Shown here one piece after another: positions 9,070-16,938 of a DNA stretch of 48,172 bases. This stretch comes from Pontiellaceae bacterium B12227 (GTDB lineage Bacteria > Verrucomicrobiota > Kiritimatiellia > Kiritimatiellales > Pontiellaceae): NCBI GenBank assembly GCA_029432775.1, contig JAROAZ010000036.1, positions 1 to 48,172 on the forward strand, written 5' to 3'. The translations under genes were made by a program, and so were the position numbers. Position 1 is the stretch's first letter; each line of letters starts with the position of its first letter. The notes beneath the pieces were generated by a model. It was not told the origin of the DNA. It saw nothing but the letters and a program-made list of their open reading frames with translations, and ran no database searches.

Positions 9070-10941
9070 ATGGCTTGGAAATGCACAGTATGCGGATACA
9101 TTCACGAAGGCGACGAAGCGCCGGAGACCTGTCCGGTCTGCGGCGCCCCGGCATCCGTGTTTGAACAGGAAGTTTCGGAAGCCACTCCAGCTTCCAAGGT
9201 TTGGAAGTGCAATGTCTGCGGCTACGAACACGAAGGTCCCGAACCGCCCGATCCCTGCCCCGTCTGCGGCGTTCCTGCCTCCGAGTTTACTGAAGAGGCG
9301 GCCGCCGAAGCTCCAACAGAAGTCATTGCTGAAGAAGCAACAGTCTCCGACGTGATGGTTCAAACCATGGTCAACTGGGGCGTCACCCACGTCTTCGGTA
9401 TGGTCGGCCACTCCAACCTCGGGTTGGCCGATGCCATCCGCAAACAATGCGAAGCCGGCAAGCTGAACTACATCGGCATCCGCCACGAAGGCGCCGCCTC
9501 GTTCGCGGCCTCGGCCTATGGCAAGCTGACGGGGAAACCGGCCGCGTGTCTGGCGATTGCCGGCCCCGGCGCCACCAACCTTTTAACCGGATTATGGGAC
9601 GCGCGGATGGACCGGATACCGATCCTCGCCCTGACCGGACAGATCGACACACAGGTACTTGGCCCCGGCGCCTTTCAGGAAGTCGATCTGGCCGCGGCCT
9701 TTTCCAGCGTCGCCTGCTGGAGCCAGACCGTGCTCGATACGAGCCACCATGCCGAACTGATGAACCTGGCGCTGAAGAATGCCATCCTGCAGCGCGACGT
9801 CGGCCACCTGATTTTCCCGAACGAAGTGCAGACCCTGCCCGCGCCGCTTCCAAGCATTGGAAGTCCGGAAGGCCGACTTCCAGACCTTGGAACTTCGCCG
9901 CCGGAAGCGGCGGTTTTCCAGGCATTGAAACGGTTGAACAAAGCCGAACGCCCGGCGATCATCGTCGGCCACGGCGCACGGTTTAAAATGGATGCCGTGC
10001 TGAAGCTGGCGCGCGAACTGAACTGCCCGGTCATTACCACCTTTAAAGGTAAAGGACTGATCCGCGATGACGATCCGCTGGGCTGCGGCGTGCTCGGCCG
10101 CAGCGGCACGCTGGTTTCCGCTCACTTTATGAACAGTGCCGACCTGCTCGTGGTCTTCGGCGCCTCGTTCTCGCAGCACACCGGAATCAACAAGGACATC
10201 CCGACCATTCAGGTGGACCTCGACCCCATTACGCTCGGTAAATTCCATGCGGTAGATGTTCCGGTGGTTGGAGAAATCGGCCTCACCGCCGACCTCTTTT
10301 TCCAGGGATTGGAAAACCCGGCCTGCGAGGATCGCACCGCCGAAATTGCAGACAAAAAAGCTGAGTGGAAAACGGAAAAAGAATCCCGTGCCAAAAAAGA
10401 TAATGGCAACGGTCTGAACGCGGCGAGTGTTTTTGAACAGCTCAGCGAACTGATACCGAAAGAAGCCGTGATTGCGGTGGACGTGGGCAACAACACCTAT
10501 TCGTTCGGGCGCTATTTCGAGAGCAAAGGCCAGCCGGTGCTGATGTCCGGCTATCTCGGCTCCATCGGTTTCGGCTATCCCGCCGCTATGGGTGCGTGGG
10601 CCGCTGAACCCAACCGACCGATCGTAGCGCTGACCGGCGACGGCGGCTTCGGGCAATACATGGCCGAGCTGTGCACGGCGGTGAAATACAACATGAACAT
10701 TACCCATATTCTGATTAACAACAACGAGCTCGGTAAAATCAGCACCGAACAGAAGATGGCCGATATGACCGTCTGGGAAACCAACCTTCATAATCCGGAC
10801 TTTGCGGAATATGCCGAGGTTTGCGGTGCCAAAGGATTCCGGGTTGAAAAGCCGGAAGACCTTGCAGCCGACGTGAATGCCGCACTGGCCTATGACGGGC
10901 CGGCGCTGGTGGAGATCATGAGTGATCCTGAGCTTATATAA
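9070..10941 (+). CDS. Double rubredoxin domain fused to a TPP-dependent pyruvate oxidase/acetolactate synthase-like enzyme
   Basis: This 623-residue protein has two rubrerythrin-type rubredoxin modules (Cys5-x2-Cys8/Cys21-x2-Cys24 and Cys47-x2-Cys50/Cys63-x2-Cys66), a Glu/Ala-rich linker, and a full TPP enzyme from about residue 90. The TPP-activating Glu is Glu140 (IRHEGAASFAA), and the TPP/Mg motif runs from Gly523-Asp-Gly to Asn550-Asn-Asn. The architecture suggests decarboxylation of a 2-oxo acid, perhaps pyruvate, with electrons passed to the iron sites. FAD binding and substrate are not proven. GGGAG precedes the ATG. Four palindromes lie in the gene: one in the linker between the rubredoxins, two as a 30-bp-spaced pair (9848-9892), and one at 10300. 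Its neighbour is a second rubredoxin fusion. Confidence 0.88.
   Translation: MAWKCTVCGYIHEGDEAPETCPVCGAPASVFEQEVSEATPASKVWKCNVCGYEHEGPEPPDPCPVCGVPASEFTEEAAAEAPTEVIAEEATVSDVMVQTMVNWGVTHVFGMVGHSNLGLADAIRKQCEAGKLNYIGIRHEGAASFAASAYGKLTGKPAACLAIAGPGATNLLTGLWDARMDRIPILALTGQIDTQVLGPGAFQEVDLAAAFSSVACWSQTVLDTSHHAELMNLALKNAILQRDVGHLIFPNEVQTLPAPLPSIGSPEGRLPDLGTSPPEAAVFQALKRLNKAERPAIIVGHGARFKMDAVLKLARELNCPVITTFKGKGLIRDDDPLGCGVLGRSGTLVSAHFMNSADLLVVFGASFSQHTGINKDIPTIQVDLDPITLGKFHAVDVPVVGEIGLTADLFFQGLENPACEDRTAEIADKKAEWKTEKESRAKKDNGNGLNAASVFEQLSELIPKEAVIAVDVGNNTYSFGRYFESKGQPVLMSGYLGSIGFGYPAAMGAWAAEPNRPIVALTGDGGFGQYMAELCTAVKYNMNITHILINNNELGKISTEQKMADMTVWETNLHNPDFAEYAEVCGAKGFRVEKPEDLAADVNAALAYDGPALVEIMSDPELI
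9848..9892. repeat. Two TTCCARNNNYTGGAA palindromes 30 bp apart inside the TPP enzyme gene
   Basis: TTCCAAGCATTGGAA (9848-9862) and TTCCAGACCTTGGAA (9878-9892) are read in the same frame as LPSIG and LPDLG in a linker-like stretch between TPP-enzyme domains. A third, degenerate copy follows near 9914. The regular spacing suggests local duplication or repeated insertion. Confidence 0.75.
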
Positions 10942-10954
10942 CCGCGCCTTATTA

Positions 10955-10970
10955 AGATTAAATACTATCT
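10955..10970. promoter_or_regulatory. Candidate operator half-site shared with 8975
   Basis: AGATTAAATACTATCT repeats the left half of the dyad at 8975-8995 and ends in the same ATCT, with the GTATTT portion shortened. In both places GTAGG follows closely. It lies in the 104-bp spacer before the second rubredoxin-fusion gene. PerR, encoded downstream, is the natural candidate regulator. Confidence 0.45.
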
Positions 10971-11045
10971 AGTAGGAATACTGAACAACATTTTACAGAC
11001 TGGGTCGATATCGCTTTAATTCGAGCCGGTTCGATGAGGAAATTT

Positions 11046-12446
11046 ATGATGACATATGTATGCAGCGTTTGTGGATTTGAGCATGGACAGGATGGCGAAC
11101 TGCCGGATGATTGGGCGTGCCCGGTTTGCGGAGCAGGCAAAAGTCTGTTCGAAGCCAAAGGTGACAGCAGCGACGAAACAGCCGATCCGACTCCAAACGA
11201 AGCACCGGCCGCAGAAGCTGAAGGCAGCTATCTGAAGGATTGGCAGCGACCGTCCGACGACACGGAAGGCAGGATGGCCGACATCCATGCGATGGCCGAA
11301 ACCGGACACTCCATCTACGAACCGATGCGCACGAAGCTTCCGGTGGTTTCATGGAACGACATCCTGATGACGGGTGCCCAGCTCAACCCGATGCCGCTGG
11401 CGCACGATGCCGCCGTTTCGACCAAAACGGTCATCGGAAAGAACGCGGCCCGCCCGATGGAACTGGAAACGCCGCTGATGGTTTCGCACATGTCGTACGG
11501 CGCCCTTTCGAAGGAAGCCAAGATGGCACTGGCTAAAGGCAGTGGACTGGTGGGTGCGGGGATGTGTTCGGGCGAAGGCGGTATCCTGCCGGAGAGTCGT
11601 GCGCTGGCCCACAAATATATTTTTGAATACGTTCCGAACCAATACAGCGTCACCGATGAAAATCTGCAACATGCCGACGCCATCGAAATCAAGATCGGCC
11701 AATCAGCGAAGCCCGGTATGGGCGGACATCTTCCGGGCGACAAAGTAACCGATGAAATCGCCCTGATCCGCGGTCGGGAAAAAGGTAAGGAGATCATCAG
11801 TCCGTCTACCTTCAGCGATATCCAAACCGTGGAAGAGCTGAAAGCAAAAGTGGATTGGCTGCGCGGGAAATCCGGCGGCCGACCGATCGGCATTAAGTTT
11901 GCGGCGGGTAATATTGAAGACGATCTGGAAATGGCGCTGGCAGCGGGTCCCGACTTCATCACCATCGACGGACGCACCGGAGCCACCGGCTCGGCCCCGA
12001 AATACATTAAAGCCGCCACCTCGGTTCCGACCATCTATGCTCTTCACCGTGCTCGAAAATATCTGGATGCCATGAATTCGGATGTCCAACTGATCATTAC
12101 CGGAGGCTTTCGCGTTTCATCCGACATGGCGAAGGCAATCGCCATGGGCGCCGACGCGATTGCCGTGGCCAGTGCGGCCATGATGGCGATCGGCTGCCAG
12201 CAATACCGCATGTGCGGCACCGGCCGCTGCCCGGTCGGCATCACCTCGCAGGATCCCGAACTGCGGGCACGACTGGATGTGGATCAATCAGCGCAGCGTC
12301 TGGCCAACTATTTCACCGTCTGCAACGAAGAGCTGAAAATCTTCGCGCGCATTACCGGAAATGCCGACGTGCACGGAATGGATTCGAAAAACCTATTCAC
12401 CACGAACACCGAAATTTCTGAACACACCGACATTAAGCACGCCTGA
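11046..12446 (+). CDS. Rubredoxin fused to a glutamate synthase-type FMN domain
   Basis: This 466-residue protein carries an N-terminal rubredoxin (Cys6-x2-Cys9, Cys25-x2-Cys28 with DDWACPVCG) and a GltB-like FMN-binding TIM barrel. It has the barrel motifs GGFRVSSDMAKAIAMGADA and a 3Fe-4S-type Cys cluster (CQQYRMCGTGRCPVG) as in GltB. The amidotransferase and GXGXG domains of full GltB are absent, so it may be an FMN oxidoreductase that exchanges electrons with rubredoxin rather than a true glutamate synthase. The ATG at 11046 follows GAGGAAATTT; ATGs at 11034 and 11049 are alternatives. Its stop overlaps the perR start (TGATG), indicating translational coupling. Confidence 0.87.
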   Translation: MMTYVCSVCGFEHGQDGELPDDWACPVCGAGKSLFEAKGDSSDETADPTPNEAPAAEAEGSYLKDWQRPSDDTEGRMADIHAMAETGHSIYEPMRTKLPVVSWNDILMTGAQLNPMPLAHDAAVSTKTVIGKNAARPMELETPLMVSHMSYGALSKEAKMALAKGSGLVGAGMCSGEGGILPESRALAHKYIFEYVPNQYSVTDENLQHADAIEIKIGQSAKPGMGGHLPGDKVTDEIALIRGREKGKEIISPSTFSDIQTVEELKAKVDWLRGKSGGRPIGIKFAAGNIEDDLEMALAAGPDFITIDGRTGATGSAPKYIKAATSVPTIYALHRARKYLDAMNSDVQLIITGGFRVSSDMAKAIAMGADAIAVASAAMMAIGCQQYRMCGTGRCPVGITSQDPELRARLDVDQSAQRLANYFTVCNEELKIFARITGNADVHGMDSKNLFTTNTEISEHTDIKHA

Positions 12447-12889
12447 TGAAACCATCACCTCCCATCGATATTGAACAGCGGCTCGCAAACCTCACCGAGG
12501 CGTGTCGTGCTACCGGTATGCGGGTGACCCACCAGCGGTTGGAAATTTTCCGGGAGGTCGCAAAGACCAGCGAACATCCCGATGCAGACACCATTTTCCA
12601 ACGGGTCCGCAAACGGCTGCCAACCGTTTCGCACGATACGGTGTATCGTACGTTGGCTTCGCTCGAGGAAATGGGCCTCATCAGCCGGGTCGATCCAGCG
12701 CGTGGCGGAGCGCGCTATGATGCCAACTGCGACAAGCATCATCACTTTGTCTGTACTGAATGCGGAGCCATTACCGACATCTATTTGCAATACGAACCGC
12801 CCCTTCCCGAGGGAATCGAAAATCTAGGCGATGTCGAGTCCCTGCACCTGCAGGTTCGCGGGATTTGCCAAAACTGTAAAACTAACTAA
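12446..12889 (+). CDS. perR: PerR-type Fur-family peroxide regulator
   Basis: This 147-residue winged-helix repressor probably senses H2O2 through metal-catalysed His oxidation. Residues matching the PerR regulatory metal site are His44, Asp92, His98, His100 and Asp111. The Asp in RYDAN, rather than the Glu usual in Fur, favours PerR over Fur. The structural zinc site is Cys103-x2-Cys106 and Cys141-x2-Cys144. The start overlaps the stop of the rubredoxin-GltB gene, and rubrerythrin begins 15 bp after its end. The likely targets are its own operon and the AGATTAAATAC sites. Confidence 0.88.
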   Translation: MKPSPPIDIEQRLANLTEACRATGMRVTHQRLEIFREVAKTSEHPDADTIFQRVRKRLPTVSHDTVYRTLASLEEMGLISRVDPARGGARYDANCDKHHHFVCTECGAITDIYLQYEPPLPEGIENLGDVESLHLQVRGICQNCKTN

Positions 12890-12904
12890 CCAAGGAGAAA
12901 ATCC

Positions 12905-13480
12905 ATGCCAGAACTCAAAGGTACTGAAACCGAAAAAAACCTGCTGAAATCATTCGCCGGAGAATCCCAGGCGCGTAACCGCTACACCTACTTTGCATCC
13001 GTTGCAAAAAAAGAAGGTCTCGTGCAGATCTCTGCCATGTTCCAGACTACGGCTGATCAGGAAAAGGAACACGCCAAACGCTTCTTCAAACAGCTTGAAG
13101 GCGGCGGCGTGGAAATCACGGCCATGTTCCCGGCCGGCGTGATCGGCACCACGGCAGAAAACCTGAAAGCTTCGGCTGACGGCGAAAACGAAGAGTGGAC
13201 TGAACTCTACCCGGCCTTCGCAGCCAAAGCGCGTGAAGAAGGCTTTGAAGCCGCTGCCGTGATCTGGGAAAAAATCGCGATTGCCGAAAAACAACATGAA
13301 AAACAGTACCGCGATCTGCTGGCCAACCTCGAAGCCGGCAAGGTCTTCAAAAAAGACGGTGTTGTAATCTGGCAGTGCCGTAACTGCGGATTCATCCACG
13401 AAGCCGCTGAAGCGCCCGGCATGTGCCCGGCCTGTGCACATCCGCAGGCGCACTTCGAAGTGCTGGCAGAAAACTACTAA
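12905..13480 (+). CDS. rbr: Rubrerythrin
   Basis: Rubrerythrin is a cytoplasmic H2O2 reductase typical of anaerobes. The 191 residues show an N-terminal diiron ferritin-like domain (Glu20, Glu53, His56, Glu94, Glu97, Glu128, His131) and a C-terminal rubredoxin domain (Cys158, Cys161, Cys174, Cys177), as in the classical D. vulgaris protein. AAGGAG precedes the ATG. It is the last gene of the probable rubredoxin-fusion/perR/rbr operon. The upstream fusion proteins, which bear the same kind of iron domain, are plausible electron donors. Confidence 0.96.
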   Translation: MPELKGTETEKNLLKSFAGESQARNRYTYFASVAKKEGLVQISAMFQTTADQEKEHAKRFFKQLEGGGVEITAMFPAGVIGTTAENLKASADGENEEWTELYPAFAAKAREEGFEAAAVIWEKIAIAEKQHEKQYRDLLANLEAGKVFKKDGVVIWQCRNCGFIHEAAEAPGMCPACAHPQAHFEVLAENY

Positions 13481-13497
13481 GAGGCTTCGCCTCTGTC

Positions 13498-13568
13498 AAA
13501 AGGTCGTAGGTCTGAAAGTCAAAGGTCGCAGGATCATGACTTTCGACCTGCGACCTTAAGACCTTCGA
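13498..13568. repeat. Long inverted repeat after rubrerythrin
   Basis: AAGGTCGCAGG (13522-13532) pairs exactly with CCTGCGACCTT (13547-13557), and flanking GGTC/GACC elements extend the stem. A small GAGGC-ttc-GCCTC hairpin precedes it at 13481-13493. The element resembles the ahpC-ahpF spacer and lies between convergent genes, so it may end transcription from both sides. Confidence 0.65.
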
Positions 13569-14477
13569 CTATAAAGCTGCGACCGCGCGCTCGATCAGCG
13601 CCTTGGTGAGCAGGATGCCTTCCGTTGCACCAGGTTTGCCGCCTTCCCACTCAACGCCGACATAGCCCTTATAGCCCGAATCGGCTACGATTTTCATGAT
13701 CCGGAAATAATCGGACTTTGTTTCGTTTCCTTCGGCATCGAATGAATGACTTTTAGCACTAACGCCTTTAGCAAAGGGCATCAGTTCTTCCATGCCCAGA
13801 TAGCGGTCATATTCCTCGCCGGTCTTGCGGTCGATTCTGAAGTTTCCGAAGTCCGGCAGCGTTCCAATGGTTGGAAGGTTTACCATTTTCATTACGCCGG
13901 ACAACCAGGCCCCGTTGCTTGAAAGTCCACCGTGGTTTTCCACAATCACGCTGAGGCCATAGGGCTTCGCGGCTTCGGCCAGTTTGGTCAGCCCGTCGGC
14001 CGCGAGCTTCTGCTGCTCTTCGTAGGAGCCTTTGCTTCCGGCATTGACTCGAATCGAATGACAGCCCAATTGCTGAGCGGCCGCCATCCAGGGCAGATGT
14101 TTTTCAACGGTCTGCTTGCGCTTGGCCTCATCAGGATCGCCAACGGTTCCGCAACGGTCGCACATAATGAGCACACTCTCCACTCCTTCGCCGTCGGCCC
14201 GTTTCTTGAGTTCGTTAAAATAGGCTTCGTCGCCCTCTTTTCCGAAATAAAAGGAGTTCACATATTCAAGGCCGCTGATGCCGCACTCATTTTTTGCATA
14301 CTTTGCAAAGTCAAGCGGGTCGAGCTTATCGGCACCGGGTTCCTTCCCCCAATGCAAGTTCCGGACAGACCATTGGGCCAGAGAGATCTCGAATGCCCGC
14401 CTGGGTTGGCGGCCTCCGGCAAAAGCCATGGTTCCGGATGCTGCGGCCATGGTCGTAATAAATGTTTCTCTGTTCAT
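13569..14477 (-). CDS. Sugar phosphate isomerase/epimerase-like TIM-barrel protein, exported
   Basis: This 302-residue protein belongs to the xylose-isomerase-like TIM-barrel family common in PVC bacteria; the substrate is unknown. Three consecutive ATGs occur, and the third (14477) was chosen because GGAG lies six bases upstream. The N-terminus (MNRETFITTMAAASGTMAFAGG) looks like a degenerate Tat or Sec signal. Metal-binding candidates are the Glu and His in VIVENHGG and the Glu in YVGVEWEGG. A palindrome at 13862-13876 is translated as LPTIG. It follows the thioesterase by 18 bp on the same strand, probably in one operon. Confidence 0.75.
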   Translation of the reverse strand: MNRETFITTMAAASGTMAFAGGRQPRRAFEISLAQWSVRNLHWGKEPGADKLDPLDFAKYAKNECGISGLEYVNSFYFGKEGDEAYFNELKKRADGEGVESVLIMCDRCGTVGDPDEAKRKQTVEKHLPWMAAAQQLGCHSIRVNAGSKGSYEEQQKLAADGLTKLAEAAKPYGLSVIVENHGGLSSNGAWLSGVMKMVNLPTIGTLPDFGNFRIDRKTGEEYDRYLGMEELMPFAKGVSAKSHSFDAEGNETKSDYFRIMKIVADSGYKGYVGVEWEGGKPGATEGILLTKALIERAVAAL

Positions 14478-14495
14478 CATCATCTCCTTTATGTA

Positions 14496-15233
14496 TCAGA
14501 TTGCTTTCCACTCTGTTCGCGCACGGAACAGGTCTTCGCCTTCGACCATGATCCCATGGTTAATCAATAGACCATCCTGCTGCCGGCAAATGGACACCTC
14601 GTGGCCATAGACCGCCTCGGAAAGATAATTCACTTCCAGGGTTTGGATAATGTGCGCCTGATGAAATTCCAGCGGTAAGCTGTTCAGAATCCATTCAACA
14701 TAGCGGATGTTGCTGACGTGCCCGTTCTGATCGAGGTCGCCGTAGTTCACCGGCATCGGGTTTCCACCTTCACAGCCACAACTTTTCAGTCGGCTCAGTT
14801 TGGAAGAGAATACTTTCCGACCGATCGGCAGATTACTGTCGGTCCACCAGTCGGGAATAACACGTTCCCTTTTTTCGAAGTCGATCATGAACCATGCGGT
14901 ACTCGCCCGCATCAGCATCTTTCCATCGGAGTCGGTGAGTTCAAAATCACGGTAATAAAAGAGTCGATCCTTTCCCGAGGGCCAAGTGCAAAGCTTCACG
15001 GTCTCGCCCCACTGCGGAAGGCGCTCTACCTTAATCCGCATGCGGGAAAGTACCCACGCCATATTCAATGCGGAAAGATGGGTATGCCCCAACCCGAAAT
15101 GTTCGGCGTGATAATAGGCCGCTTCCTGCATGTATTTGCAGAATACCGGCAGCCGGGCCGTGCAGTTGGTATCCACATCGAACGAGCGGATCTCAAACTC
15201 CATTTCCCATTCGGGCTGTATATTTCCAGACAT
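14496..15233 (-). CDS. Acyl-ACP thioesterase (FatA/FatB-like)
   Basis: This 245-residue protein releases fatty acids from acyl carrier protein. It has two hotdog halves; the second carries DLDQNGHVSNIRYVEW, with the Asn and His of the plant-type active site. The ATG at 15233 is preferred, but no good Shine-Dalgarno is visible, and a TTG at 15251 lies in the same frame inside an inverted repeat. Its operon partner downstream is the TIM-barrel gene. The metabolic reason for that pairing is not evident. Confidence 0.8.
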   Translation of the reverse strand: MSGNIQPEWEMEFEIRSFDVDTNCTARLPVFCKYMQEAAYYHAEHFGLGHTHLSALNMAWVLSRMRIKVERLPQWGETVKLCTWPSGKDRLFYYRDFELTDSDGKMLMRASTAWFMIDFEKRERVIPDWWTDSNLPIGRKVFSSKLSRLKSCGCEGGNPMPVNYGDLDQNGHVSNIRYVEWILNSLPLEFHQAHIIQTLEVNYLSEAVYGHEVSICRQQDGLLINHGIMVEGEDLFRARTEWKAI

Positions 15234-15240
15234 AGGAGGA

Positions 15241-15326
15241 TTAAACACCAAGGCACTAAGAACTCCAAGAAAAGCATATTACCTATTGCCTCTCAGCCTT
15301 TGAGATCTTAGTGCCTTGGTGTTTAA
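15241..15326. repeat. 21-bp perfect inverted repeat between ruvC and thioesterase gene
   Basis: TTAAACACCAAGGCACTAAGA (15241-15261) is exactly mirrored at 15306-15326 across 44 bases. The ruvC stop TAA (15323-15325) lies inside the right arm. Related AAGACGC..CTAAGA elements occur in the tyrS-yebC and rpsA-tyrS gaps. Confidence 0.85.
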
Positions 15327-15835
15327 ATCGTTTTCGCCTGCATCTCTTTCGGGAGTGCCAGCTGATGATGGTGGCAGATGGCGATGGCGAGGGCATCGGC
15401 GGCATCTTCCTGTGGTTGTTCTTTCAGATTCAGCAGACGCATCACCATTTTGGCGACCTGCGCTTTATCCGCCGTACCCATGCCGACCACGGCCGATTTT
15501 ACCTTACGGGGTGTATACTCAGAAATAGTCAGCTGCTGAACCGCACAGGAGGCAATGGCCGCGCCCCGCGCCTGCCCCAATACCATGGCCGTTTTAGGAT
15601 TCTTTGCAAAAAAAGCGCCCTCGATCGCGGCGCAGTCGGGTTTATGGTCTTCAATAAGGTCGGAGATGGTGACGTATATATTTTCCAGACATTGGGAATG
15701 CGGCAGCTTCGGTTTATTATGAATCCGGCCATAGGCCAGTGCCCGCATCTCGGCCCCCCGCGCTTCAATGATCGCAACCCCGGTTGATCGCAACGAGGTA
15801 TCAATACCCAGAATCCGTACAGCTTCTCTACTCAT
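15323..15835 (-). CDS. ruvC: Holliday junction resolvase RuvC
   Basis: RuvC nicks Holliday junctions symmetrically, normally with RuvAB; neither ruvA nor ruvB is in this window. The 170 residues carry the four acidic catalytic residues: Asp12 (GIDTSLRSTG), Glu72 (AAIEGAFF), Asp144 and Asp147 (QEDAADALA). It is divergent from cysK with a 121-bp spacer that contains a perfect palindrome. An imperfect copy of the palindrome (one extra G) lies inside the gene near 15684. Confidence 0.95.
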   Translation of the reverse strand: MSREAVRILGIDTSLRSTGVAIIEARGAEMRALAYGRIHNKPKLPHSQCLENIYVTISDLIEDHKPDCAAIEGAFFAKNPKTAMVLGQARGAAIASCAVQQLTISEYTPRKVKSAVVGMGTADKAQVAKMVMRLLNLKEQPQEDAADALAIAICHHHQLALPKEMQAKTI

Positions 15836-15854
15836 TCGAAACAGCCTAACGGGC

Positions 15855-15869
15855 TTCCAATCATTGGAA
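15855..15869. repeat. TTCCARNNNYTGGAA palindrome between ruvC and cysK
   Basis: TTCCAATCATTGGAA is a perfect 6-bp-arm palindrome about 20 bases upstream of the ruvC start. No promoter hexamers can be assigned around it with confidence. Confidence 0.6.
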
Positions 15870-15956
15870 AGAAAAAGATGGAGGCAATTCGCTGGTTTTT
15901 ATTGCGACAACGGTTTGCACTGCGTTACTTTTTCCTATTTCGAAGGGATACTGCTC

Positions 15957-16862
15957 ATGGAATACTACACCAACATTTTGAACACCATCGGCAACACCCC
16001 GCTACTGCGGCTGGAGAAAGTGACCGACTTCCCCATCTATGCCAAAGCAGAATATCTCAATCCCGGCGGAAGCGTGAAAGACCGCGTGGCGCGTCATCTG
16101 ATTGAGAAAGCCGAGAAGAGCGGCGAGCTGAAACCGGGCATGGTGATTGCAGAAGCCACCTCCGGCAACACCGGCATCGGCGTCACCTTTGTCGGCGTAC
16201 AGAAAGGGTATCGGGTGATCATCGTGATGCCCGAAAACATGAGCGAGGAGCGCCGTAAAATTATCCAGGCCTTCGGCGGCGAACTGATTACCACTCCGGC
16301 GGAAGAGAGCCTGAACGGCTGCCTTGCTAAGCTTGAGGAACTGAAAGAGCAAATTCCGGAACTCTATATTCCCGGCCAGTTTACAAACCCAGGCAATCCG
16401 GAAATTCATTATATGACCACCGCCGCGGAAATCTGGAAACAGATGGAAGGGCAGGTGGATGCTTTTGTTGCGGGCATCGGCAGCGGCGGAACGCTGGCCG
16501 GCGTCGGAAAATTTCTTAAGGAAAAGAATCCGGATATCCAGATCGTTGCTGTTGAACCGGCGAATGTCTCGGCTCTGCTGGGCCATGAACCCGGCCTGCA
16601 TAAAATCGAGGGCATCGGCGACGGCTTTATTCCCGATGTACTGGATGTTTCGATGATTGACGACGTGATCACTGTTACAGACGACGATGCCATTGAAACC
16701 GCACGGGCCCTGACCCTGAAGGAAGGCGCGCTGGTCGGCACCTCGTCCGGTGCCAATATATGGTCGGCCATCCAGCTCTCGCACCGGATCGGGAAGGATA
16801 AAAACATCGTCACGATCCTGCCCGACCGCGCCGAACGCTATTTCAGCACCTCGCTGATTTGA
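15957..16862 (+). CDS. cysK: Cysteine synthase (O-acetylserine sulfhydrylase)
   Basis: CysK makes cysteine from O-acetylserine and sulfide using PLP. The 301 residues show the PLP Lys41 in NPGGSVKDR, the substrate loop TSGNTG, and the phosphate loop GSGGT. The ATG at 15957 follows AAGGG; the frame is open farther upstream but overlaps ruvC and lacks signals. The gene appears monocistronic. The length and the direct GSVKDR motif fit CysK/CysM; I cannot separate the two subtypes securely. Confidence 0.9.
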   Translation: MEYYTNILNTIGNTPLLRLEKVTDFPIYAKAEYLNPGGSVKDRVARHLIEKAEKSGELKPGMVIAEATSGNTGIGVTFVGVQKGYRVIIVMPENMSEERRKIIQAFGGELITTPAEESLNGCLAKLEELKEQIPELYIPGQFTNPGNPEIHYMTTAAEIWKQMEGQVDAFVAGIGSGGTLAGVGKFLKEKNPDIQIVAVEPANVSALLGHEPGLHKIEGIGDGFIPDVLDVSMIDDVITVTDDDAIETARALTLKEGALVGTSSGANIWSAIQLSHRIGKDKNIVTILPDRAERYFSTSLI

Positions 16863-16885
16863 ACCACAAAGCCGCGCTTGCACTT

Positions 16886-16900
16886 TGCATGCATAATGCA
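16886..16900. promoter_or_regulatory. Candidate operator upstream of the toxin-antitoxin pair
   Basis: TGCAT and ATGCA arms are separated by five bases (TGCATGCATAATGCA). The dyad lies 38 bp before the antitoxin start, where autoregulation by antitoxin is usual. Assigned by position and symmetry only. Confidence 0.35.
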
Positions 16901-16938
16901 GTACATTCTCGGTATGTGAAGGAACAGGAGGTTCGAAC

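Noticed and set aside
9592..10791. 399-codon minus-strand frame opposite the TPP enzyme
   Set aside because: Antisense shadow with no recognisable domain.
15836..15956. Riboswitch upstream of cysK
   Set aside because: Only 121 bp shared with ruvC, no SAM-box-like conserved stems or terminator could be found.
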